NCBI RefSeq assembly: GCF_037975245.1
Contig: NC_092563.1
Location: 26,536,960 to 26,600,959 of the forward strand
DNA: 64,000 bases
Direction of reading: 5' to 3'
Origin: Apostichopus japonicus
Lineage: Eukaryota > Echinodermata > Holothuroidea > Aspidochirotida > Stichopodidae
Below, in pieces: positions 14,301 through 23,900 of this stretch (position 1 is the first letter of the stretch; each line of letters begins with the position of its first letter). The notes beneath the pieces are model-generated. The model was not told the DNA's origin and made no database searches. It saw only the letters and a program-made list of their open reading frames with translations. The translations under genes were made by a program, and so were the position numbers.

Positions 14301-15788
14301 TTCTCACACGAAGGTCACACGGGGGTCAACCCATTGACATTTATGATCAGAAGGTACCTTTAACATCTGAAAATAGCATCGAAACTGTTAAAATCCACAA
14401 AACACAAAAAGGTCACCAGAGGTCACCAGAGGTCAAATTGAGGTCAAGGGTCACCCAGATGCGGGTCGACAATTGGATTACATTGAAGCAACTCCCAACC
14501 CTAACGGACAATTTGTTCTCAAGTTATCGCAAAAATACTAGTTTTTTGTCATTAATTGACCTTTGGTGACCTCGGATCACATGACCGTTAAGTTTGAAAA
14601 TATTCCCCTGTACCATTTGCAACTTGTCCCAAAATATCAACCGTGTAATACCTTGGCACTGGGAGTTATTACACTAAATGTCTGAAAATTAACTTTGACC
14701 TCATATAACTTAACATACAAAGGTCACCTTGGGTCAACTTATTGACATTTTTGATCGGTGAGACCTAAATAGAGCATCAAACTATACAAATTCAAACATT
14801 TTTTTCTTTGCCCATTTTCTCCTCCCAAAATACTAGTTTTTTAACATTAATTGACCTTTGGTGACCTCGGATCACATGACCGTTAAGTTTGAAAATATTC
14901 CCCTATACCATTTGCAACTTGTCCAAAAATATCAACCACGTCACACCTTGGAACTGGGAGTTGTTGCATTAAATGTCTGAAAATTAACTTTGACCTTGTA
15001 TAACTTCGCACACGAAGGTCACACGGGTGTCAACCCATTGATATTTTTGATCGGAAGGTACCATTGGTATCCAAATCTAGCATCAAAACCAAACATTTTC
15101 TTTTTTGCTCGTTTCCTCCCAAAATAAGCACATTTTTTCTAATGTGACCTTTGACCTTTTGACCTTGGTTTCAGATGTAGTTTAATCTCCTGATTCCAAA
15201 AAACAAATCGACAAGTCTGTGCAACCATCCTAACTCCGACCGAAAAACTTTGACCCCATATAACTTCTCACATAAAGGTCACACGGGGTCAACCTATTGA
15301 CATTTATGTTCAGAAGGTACCTTTGACATCTGAAAATAGCATCAAAACTGTAAAAATCTCCAAAAACACGTAAAGGTCACCAAAGGTCAAATTGAGGTCA
15401 AGGGTCACCCAGGTGCGGGTCGACAATTGGATTACATTGAAGCAACTCCCAACCCTAACGGACATTTCGTTCTCAAGTTATCGCAAAAATACTAGTTTTT
15501 TATCATTAATTGACCTTTGTTGACCTTCGATCACATTACCGTTATGTTTGGAAACGATGCCTTACCCCATTCACAACTACTCCCAAAATATCAACGATGT
15601 CGGACCCTGTCAATGGGAGTTATTGCTGTTTTTAATATATTGGTTTTTGGCATCTAACTGACCTTTGGTGACCTTTGCGGGCACCAAAAACAATAGGGAT
15701 CTTCCTCTTACTATGGGCTATCCACCCAACAAGTTTCATCATGATACATCATTTCCTTATTGAGATATCGTGTACACAAGCCAAGCGT

Positions 15789-15825
<37 letters not shown>

Positions 15826-17704
15826 ACGCCAAGTTGAACGCATAGGTTCCTTGCTTTGCAAAAAGCAAGGAACCAAAAAGTAACAAACAAACAGTCTAGA
15901 CCTTGAAACTTTAAGTCTTTAAGAGGCATCCCATGTTTGTTTGAATTCCTGTTCCAAATTACGGAAGAAAGATTTTTTTTTATATATTTGGGTAAAATAT
16001 GTTGTATTTATCAAATATAAAGCAAATTCTCCATTGCAAAATTAATGTTGTGATTTCACAGTTGCTACAGCTTTCTTAGTTTGATAAGCAGTAATCATTT
16101 TAGTTCAGATTCCTACTTGATTTAGTAACTGACCAGAGAATATCTTCAAATGTAATATTAAGAGGTCTTTACGACACACATATTGCATTGTAAGTTGAAT
16201 CCAATACAAACTGTATTGATCCAGACTATGTCTTTACTTTAACTATGTACATTATCTACCTAGATGTATTCTCCACAACAAACCTGAACATTTGGCACAA
16301 ATGTATTGTAACTTGTGACAAACATAGAGGGACAGATCAACACAAAGCCACAATTATATCAAGTAGGCAAGACATGTTAACAATTAACCTTAATGTGATG
16401 AGCTACAAATTATTGAATAGTATCAGTATAAAGGCATTCACTGCACTCACTCTTTCTTCATCATGTAACATATCTGTGTAAGATGATCTAGCAATTTCTT
16501 GAACGTAGTCGTAATTCTCGTCTTCAACGACCCATTCCAATTTTCCTGTGGTTGGGTTAACCCTTCCAGTCAGAGGGGCAGATGAGGAGGTTGCCATAGC
16601 CTTAGAGTTAATGGCTAAACTTGAGATAGTAAAGATAGAGCTCACTTGCTGTACTTTGAAGGATAATCTTGATGCGTTGAGTAGGTATTGGACTTTAAGC
16701 ATTCTGTAATGTGAAGCAAACATCATAGTTTATGAGTATGAGAAAAATGTGAAGCAGACAGTGCCTCAAATCCTCTTGCAATTAATCTTAAAACCTCTTA
16801 AAATATCCAATGCATTGTTAAAACCATTGACACTTTTAGACAGGATCACCAACCTAGGCAATCATTCCATTCATTCACAATGCTCTGAGAAAAGAAGTTC
16901 TAACAAACATTTAATCTACTTCTGCAAGTTAAGGCTATGACCTCTAGTGTTCCTACCCTGGAAAAAAATACAGAAAATGGAAAATAACAAGGCCTATATA
17001 TATGTATGGTTAGTTATCAAAACCATAGACAATCTTGTACACCTCAATTAAAGACAGTCCAACTTAGTATTACTATTAGGCTATTTTGTTAGCCTAATAT
17101 TTATGGAAAAACATAGCAGTCCAAAGTTAGGTACAGGCCCTCTAAATCATTAAAATCCCATAAGCCTTATACTTTTTTAAGAAAGGTCACCAAGAGGCAA
17201 GATACTGAGGTTAGGCACAAACACCAAACAGGTTAAATTATCCACTCTCAAGCCCAGTCCCTTGCACCAAGATTGTGACCATCTGATCACGACGACATTA
17301 CACCAATGTGTATCATGACTTCCTTGGAAGGGAATAGATAATAGTACCAAAGATTCTAGTTAGCTTAGTACTATTATTACTAACTGCTAAGTACTAGTAC
17401 AAGTAGTTGTATCGTTTAGACTAGAGTTAGGCATATTAAAAGTAAACGCTGTGAGTGTGTGCGCCTGTGTACACTAACTTATGATGACTAACTTTGTACC
17501 ATATAAGTAACAATAAATTAGGAAGCTTGGGAATAAGAGTATTAAGACTAAGCAATAACTTCACCTCACCTAAAGGGAACAGAAACATGTATTTCTTGTT
17601 TGTTCTTCGTCTCTAGCCATAAGCTACTTACAGTAGTTTGCCCAGACCTCAACCAAGTGATCGTTCGTGAAATCGGTAACTTACCTCAGGGAGGTAAACA
17701 ACAT
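5366..17704 (-). CDS. PRMT7: Protein arginine N-methyltransferase 7 (12 coding exons)
   Basis: PRMT7 monomethylates arginine in histones and RNA-binding proteins using S-adenosylmethionine and has two tandem methyltransferase modules. Exons in gene order are 17704-17685, 16703-16451, 13170-13021, 12655-12547, 11659-11547, 10368-9894, 9525-9335, 8870-8787, 8486-8352, 7254-7018, 6458-6301 and 5615-5366. Phases agree and total 2175 bases (724 residues plus TGA at 5366-5368). Landmarks: [10 protein letters not shown] and [11 protein letters not shown]; motif [12 protein letters not shown]; the double-E loop [23 protein letters not shown]; the THW-like [13 protein letters not shown]; and in the second module [11 protein letters not shown] and [19 protein letters not shown]. 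The second module lacks a classical glycine-rich motif I, as in known PRMT7. Starting at the internal Met (16597) gives 682 residues, close to the human 692. The exon 7018-7254 is visibly more GC-rich than its neighbours. Confidence 0.96.
5855..6035. repeat. Minisatellite in last PRMT7 intron
   Basis: Four imperfect copies, about 41-53 bp apart, of CCTGATGTGTAAGTGTAGGC followed by CAGATTTGTATGTAG. It sits between the exons 5366-5615 and 6301-6458 and has no coding sense. Confidence 0.75.
6780..7010. repeat. Minisatellite, unit about 43 bp
   Basis: Five copies built on ATCTATGTAATATCCCATTA plus GTTATGATTTATGG. The array runs right up to the splice donor of the PRMT7 exon 7018-7254, and the last copy ends within about 15 bases of it. 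Confidence 0.8.
7500..8335. repeat. C-rich minisatellite, unit about 155 bp
   Basis: About five diverged copies spaced about 150-160 bp in the PRMT7 intron between 7254 and 8352. A recurrent core is TTTGTAATCCTACCTCATCC, followed by CACTCTTGTAATCCTGCATC and CCCACTTTTGTTATCCTAGC. On the transcribed (minus) strand this is a long purine (G/A) stretch, unusual for intron sequence. Confidence 0.8.
11194..11640 (-). repeat. 88-bp tandem array of a PRMT7 exon fragment
   Basis: Copy starts on the plus strand are 11201, 11289, 11377, 11465 and 11553, exactly 88 bp apart. The highest-coordinate copy is the real PRMT7 exon (11547-11659). Each unit equals the last 74 bases of that exon plus the first 14 bases of the following intron, including the GTAAGT donor. 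The copied peptide is [15 protein letters not shown] plus LHAHKHLLT, the catalytic double-E loop region. The four extra copies lie downstream in the intron. Since 88 is not a multiple of 3, reading from one unit into the next meets a TGA. One copy has a mutated donor (GCAAGT) and the most distal reads GTTAGT. Confidence 0.92.
11877..12065. repeat. Minisatellite, three copies of about 65 bp
   Basis: Three copies of a unit beginning GATTTAACACCGACACTGAG and including ATTGGTCTTAGTTATG and ACTGTGTGTTAT. It lies in the same PRMT7 intronic neighbourhood as the 88-bp exon-derived array but is unrelated to it in sequence. Confidence 0.8.
13214..15875. mobile_element. AGGTCA-rich tandem repeat block with terminal inverted repeats
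   Basis: The block fills most of PRMT7 intron 2. TGGTTCCTTGCTT at 13214-13226 is the exact inverse of AAGCAAGGAACCA at 15863-15875, so it has 13-bp inverted ends. Another copy at 15845-15856 makes a hairpin with the right end. Inside are diverged tandem units: the landmark AATACTAGTTTTTT recurs near 13729, 14128, 14537, 14832 and 15491, so unit length is about 290-410 bp. Units are packed with TGACCT/AGGTCA words. A CA microsatellite lies at about 15795-15822. No coding sequence and no clear target-site duplication are visible. It is probably a non-autonomous element that captured a satellite. Confidence 0.65.
16598..17704 (-). other. N-terminal extension of PRMT7 (possible mitochondrial presequence)
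   Basis: Upstream of the family-like start (Met at 16597) the frame stays open to the acceptor at 16703, then across a phase-compatible join to a 20-base coding piece (17704-17685) ending at a strong GTAAGT donor. This adds 42 residues: [20 protein letters not shown], then a further stretch rich in Ser and hydrophobic residues. The stretch contains Arg and Lys but no Asp or Glu. This looks like a cleavable mitochondrial presequence. Three in-frame Met codons exist (17704, 16702, 16597). The upstream exon is inferred from its donor, phase and position, not from homology. Confidence 0.5.
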
Positions 17705-17947
17705 GTGTTTATCATAGTTGACTATCTATTATCACATTGAGTCGTGTACTAACTATTCATTATGTGCTTAAGCTGCTCCAATGAAAAGTATGCAGGGGGC
17801 ATAAGACCCACCCACTACTCTTCCAGGGTGTGAAAGAAAGACAGTCCGACCAAGAGTGGAAGGTGTACGACACTATTTTACATTCTACTGTTCGGTTTGG
17901 GATATTGCACATTGGCGCACCAACTTCAAAACTACCTTGAGAAAATC
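17705..17947. promoter_or_regulatory. Candidate bidirectional promoter, PRMT7/FANCA
   Basis: The farthest-upstream PRMT7 start codon (minus, 17704) and the candidate FANCA start codon (plus, 17948) face away from each other with 243 bases between them. The interval has a CCAAT at 17778-17782, an inverted CCAAT overlapping GGCGC (ATTGGCGCAC, 17911-17920, E2F-like), and no clear TATA box. CCAAT boxes without TATA are typical of divergent housekeeping promoters. Promoter function is inferred from layout. Confidence 0.5.
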
Positions 17948-17978
17948 ATGGCAGAGGCAAAACTGAGATGTGTTTTGG
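17948..17978 (+). other. Candidate first coding exon of FANCA
   Basis: ATG opens [10 protein letters not shown] and leaves one base before a GTAATT donor. That phase fits the acceptor at 19652, giving a basic run KRRHKKTK at residues 12-19, where human FANCA has its nuclear localisation signal. The ten-residue peptide itself has no recognisable homology, so this start is supported by phase and position only. The 1.67-kb first intron holds nothing else I can identify. Confidence 0.45.
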
Positions 17979-20900
17979 GTAATTCTGCGTGGACAGATAG
18001 CCATTTGAGCACAAATTCGTAAATGGGGGCAATGTGAACCTAACAGGACTAGGGCCTAGACATATGATATAGGCCTTGGCGATGCCTAGCTTTAGTGAGA
18101 CCTACATCTCCAAACCGGCAACTGAGTTAATTTAGGGTTAACTATAGTGGCAGTAGCCTACCACTGGTTGACTGATACTTGCTAGGCCACAACAGTGGCA
18201 CAAGCTGCCTACGTACTAGTACTAGCCCTTCTAAACTATTGTAATTTGTATGGGACTAGAACTAGTGGTGGAGTGAACATGGGAGCCATGCAACCAATCG
18301 TCTGTTCAATAAAGAAAGTGTTAAAAGCTGGTGTAACACTTATCTAGACAACCCATACTCCATAGATCTAAGGAACACAACATATCACAAATGGATCCAT
18401 GGAGTGGAGGTCTGGCCGGTGTACAGCCCCTTTGCTCCTCAACTCTCACAAAACAACTAAGTAGATATTAGCTCGAACCTTGCTTGTAGCCCTCATTATA
18501 GACATAATTTATAGCCAAAATATGCCCCAGAATACACCATTTCACATCTAAAAATATGTAGGCTCCTATTGCTTTCTTGGGAGGACGTCACACCCTCAGC
18601 ATCAATTCAGCTTAGACGGCCTCAAGGCCACTCTTCCGTTTTTGAATCCTGTAACCGCCACTGGGTAGGACTATTAAAATGAAAAACATTTCAATCATTG
18701 TATAAGAACAGAAATAAAGTGCATGTTTAAACATTTAATTTCCATATAGTAGCTAAATTAATAAAACATCCTCAGGTAAGCCTACTATTCTTGCAAGCAC
18801 TTACAAATACAGGTATATTTTATGAAAGATATTTTAATTTCTTTGGGTACTTTCTTTGGTCTTACACACTAATTATGTATAATAAATTAACACTAAACAT
18901 TATGGTGATTTGACTGTTTTTTAGATAAGATGCATATACCTTGCTATATGGTTTGTTGAGTCTCCCAGCCCACTGACTGTGATCTGGTCAATAAGCAAGT
19001 GTGCTATGGTTATTCACATGGTTATTCACCCAACTATAAACATGAAAAGATACTTAGAATAGGTGTAACTTGAGTTGGTTCTAACTAACGTTAAGCCATG
19101 CTTATTCACCCTAGATAGGGGAAATAGCCACAACCAGTAAACAAATTATGACAAATTTATATCAAGGAGGGTTTAGAAAGAATAAGTGGGAATCCCTCAT
19201 TGACAGCACATTGGACACAGAAATAACACTTGCACTGATCAAGCCTAAGTCACCAAATTACGTTAGGGACGAATTTTGCAAACTTACAGCACCTTTTGAC
19301 TTAATTGTTTGGAAACACATCAAGAAATATACAATAATTTTGAAGCAATGAGTTTGTAGAACCTTAAATCAACCAAAACAATGAATGCACAGAATTGACC
19401 AAAAAGGAAAAGCTCAAAGGGTTGGCTGTAATGAATACTTCCATTATTCATGAGAAAAGGTTTATCATTAAGTGTTTCAACCCACTAGTTGGACAAGAAA
19501 AGTTTTCTATAGGTTTTACAATCAAATTTGTATCCTAGCCTTGAAATACAAAGCTCCCATTGAGATAAACAAAAGGCACATTCTGAGTGGTCAGATCATA
19601 GAGGATTCATTCGGCCAGATTTGCACATTTTCTTCTCTCACTTTTTTGCAGATAAAAGGAGACATAAAAAGACAAAGCCTTACGCGGGTTTAAAGGAAGA
19701 TATTTTCCGATTGATTAATCACAATCAGGACCTGCATGGACTCCTTAGAGAATTTGGAGAGGAAAGATTTCTGGTAGTATTTCAAACATGTCTTTAAACG
19801 TTCATTGAACAGTCTGAAATTTTTCAGTTGATTTATCATATATATACTCATTACTACTGATATTCATTTTGTTGCAACAGCTTGGTAAAGTGAATCAATC
19901 TCATTCCTAGCTCATCGAGACCCATCCCAATGTAGTGCAAATCTGATGGCTAAAATAAGGGACCAGATGTCCGGGACATTCCCTGGAGTTTATGTACTAT
20001 TTATGGATTTGTAATAGGAGTGTCTCCATAGATGTCCCCGGATTTTATTTACTACCCCAGAAATTTAATATCTCCAAATTTGAAAAAAGGCCCTGATTAA
20101 TTTCAAGTTTCTTTAGCCTCCTGTTGGTAGAGACAGCTTGAACCTAATGAAGCTGCGATTGCTAACAATGACAAACGTAAAGTTCATTCATGGCAGATAG
20201 AGGCAACCCAGAGCATTTAATAGTATCATAGCCTGAAATTTACATTCGTTTTTTTTTTTTTTTTTTTTCATGAAAAGTATCAGGTTGCACTAAGTGATGC
20301 ATAAGTCCTGAGACTTCCAGTTACCTTCACATTTTTTTCTGCATTCAGTTTTAATCTTGAACAAACTATTTGTTTCTGGGTGAGGTGTTTTATACTTGGG
20401 CAGAAACCACCAAAACAATTAGTGATGCTCGCAATGCCACCCCTCCCGTTCAATATACAGTGTAGGTACTGACCAAGTTATGTCAACATGGGGGCGGGGG
20501 AGGGGGGAGGTGGTAAATTGATATCATGTCCTCATATTCAGTGGCAACAATATGCTCTTGGGTTACAAGTGAGTAGTCAGTGGGGAATGGGGGGGGGGGG
20601 GGAGGGGGAGGGCATTGCATAATTGATTGAATTTGTATGATAAATGAGATATTGATTTTGTGTACAGCTGTTAAACATAATTTTACTATCTTCTTTGTTA
20701 TTCCAATGATTAGAAGCAGTACAATGAAGAAGCTGATGGTGAAGACTCAAGTCAATATAACCTTGACGAGAGGTCAATAGATAACATGGACTCACTATTA
20801 ACAGTGCTGAGAAGTCAGGCTGATCTATCTGGAATTCCAGTGTCTGTGTTGTCTGCTAAGAAATGCTCTTCACTACTCTCAGAGTTTCTTGTGAAGAACA

Positions 20901-23900
20901 AGATCAAAATGGAACAAACTTTTCTCTCTCACTCAGAAGATCAAAAGGTACAGTAATTCTATTAAAATTTAATAATTGCCAGTAGATAGTTTACCAGTTG
21001 GAGTATCTAGTCTGTTACAGTGAAAAGGATTTTCTGGTGACAAACAATGTGAAACTTATATTGAAGTAAAAATTCTTCCACACTGCTAGTTGAAAAGCCC
21101 TATTTCAATATCTTGTTACTAACCCGAGATATGGTTGATTGAATACATTTATGTTAACTGGCTAAACCTACAGTACTCCAGGAAGTTGGATCACAGTAGG
21201 GGTCTGTGATGCCTTCTGACCAATTTATCTGCACAAGCTTTACAGAGGCTATTCAACCTTCTTGATGATTTATCCTAATACAATTGGAATGTTTGTTTTG
21301 CTGTCACCTTTGTATGTACTTTGCAAGAATTTCATCAAACTTTATCTTTTTTTTAGAAATATATATTTTCTCTGAGGATAATTGATGAATAAGTTATAAA
21401 GAAAAACAAATACAGTTTCAGCTGAATTGCCCTGATGACATCATCCATTCCGCTGTTGCCATGCATTTACCAAATATTACAAAATTTTACAAAACTCATA
21501 TCTGTTTGATTAAAAAGTGCTATGAGGATGTGGTTTTTGCCTAAAGATTTGGAAAAGTTCAGCAGTTTCGCTATTCGCTTCAGCCACCAGAAATCCTCCC
21601 CCAAAGAGAAGAAAATGCATTTCAAGACTTGGTAGCCCATACTGTATATAATAAAAGACAGTAATCATGTAACACATATGTTGTTTGTCTTACAGAAAGT
21701 GAAAACCTCATGTCTAGTTTAGGTTAGTGTTATCATTCTGCAGATACAGTACATATCATTGCAAGATTTTACAAAAATGTGGAAATGTCAACCATTCTCT
21801 GTCTCACTTTTCTTTGCAGAAGGGATTTGATGCCCTCCTACAAACAATCAAGCATCTTTCCTCCAATTTCTCATCTTTCGATAAGGTACATTTTCTGGAG
21901 TCTGTCACAAACAAGGTATGTTAAACTTTAGTATTACACTCAAGTATTAAATAAAACTGACAAGCTGATGGTAAACTGACAATCACAAATCTTTGCTGTA
22001 TGATAAACTATCACAAAAGATGAATTAATGCATTAGTTATCTGTTAATGAATTAGACTAACATGTTCCTTTGTAATCTACAATGAATGTTGAGGTGGTGC
22101 ATAAGTGAACTAATTAGGGAATGCTCATGAATCTAGAAACTTGTTATTTTTTGAAATTAATACAAAATAACATATTCTACACAAAAAATGGATAGACGGT
22201 GCTCATTCAAGGTTCAATTTTACAATCTTTTGAGCTCACTCTGCTTACTTTAGGTTGTAAATAAAAACAACTAGATTAACAATTAGTTCCTTTGTAATCT
22301 AAATGAATGTTGCGGTGGTTCACATGTGAACTAAAGGGCTCATGCAACTAGAAAATTGTTATCTTGTGTAATTAATGTTGAATTTTACAATCTGTTGAGC
22401 TCACTCTGCTTAATTAAGTTGTAAATAAAAACAAAAGGTGCAGATCCTTCATTTGTGTCTTTGTACTTCTTGTGGGTTTTTTTCTTTCATTAACTTTCTT
22501 TTTTGACCACAGAAAGAATTGAAATTTAGAATTGTCATTATTTACCTTTTTTGTTAGATGCCATTACCCCTGGAGTTGATCTGGCTTCTGCACAAGAATG
22601 CTATCGTACCCTTGGAACTCTTCATTCAAGCAAATCTTGGAAATGGAGTAATTTACAAAAGACTTATCAAAGATTTACTGAGCCTCATCATTGGTGACTT
22701 CAACAGAGATAAAGAAGAACTATCAAAATGTATGATAACTGGTAAGAAATATGGAAAGTTGTATTTTTTTCCAATGGACATTATTCAAATTACATATAAC
22801 CTTTTTGCCCTTCCATTAGATTCATTTGTTTTGTTTTCTGGCAATATAGATCACTTTTTGTAAAGACACACAATGTAACAACAATGACAACTTCACTCTA
22901 GAGTTTGACAAAACAAATAGTTGGCTTTAGGTGGTTCATCTGCTATGGGAATCTCTTAGAGGCTAGACAATGTGGGGCTGTTTAGTTTGAAAGTAATCAA
23001 AGTATTCCTAATTCTGGAGATATTAAACATCCATTTTTGTCCCTAATGGCCCCTTATGGAAGTAACTAGACAGGTTTGTTCTCATGCCTGTTTTACTCTA
23101 CCTACTGAGAGATGTTATGTTACAAATGCAACCATCTGTAACTGAAAGAAAACAAAAGGAAAAAAAATTAAAGGAAAAAATAATCAATAAAAGGGCATTG
23201 ATAATTGTAAATCAATATAAAATGACTTTAATCAATTATTTAAGCAGCTAAGTTATCTTCTTACCTACAACGGCCCACATACATTGACTCTCAGTCTACA
23301 AGTCTCACTTTCGTATTGCATGAATGAAAAGATCAAATGTGATTTCGAGCTTTATTACTAAAGTTCTTCTTTGACATGTGGCTACTCTCACTGTTCGTCT
23401 ATTCTATCAGATTTACTTTCATTTTTGGTCAAGAATGCTTTCTCAGAAGAGGAACCGTCCAAGTCATCTAGTCAGGAACAACCTCTTCAAGAAGCTACTC
23501 AGCTTTTACTTGGAGCAATCTTTGAAGGTAACCTTAAATGTACCACTCTTTAAGAAGCTACTCAGCTTCTACTTGGAGCAATCTTTGAAGGTAACCTTAT
23601 ATACACCACTGTAAATTCAATGGGGAGGGCAGAAACGATTGTCATATATTTCTGAGGTAACATTAATTACCACATATTATCATGTGATCAGTCACCAACA
23701 CTTACATTTTACACACTGCTCTCACCTTTCTATGGATGGGATACTATTTACTGTTTTGTGGGTGCCACAGATAATGGTTTTAGGGTTCCCTTTTTGAATT
23801 TGAGTGTGAATGGATCAGAATTGAGTGCAATTTTATAAATATGTATTTCTCAATCAGCACAGTTCATTATGAAGTGTATTTAGCAAGACTGAAAAATGAC

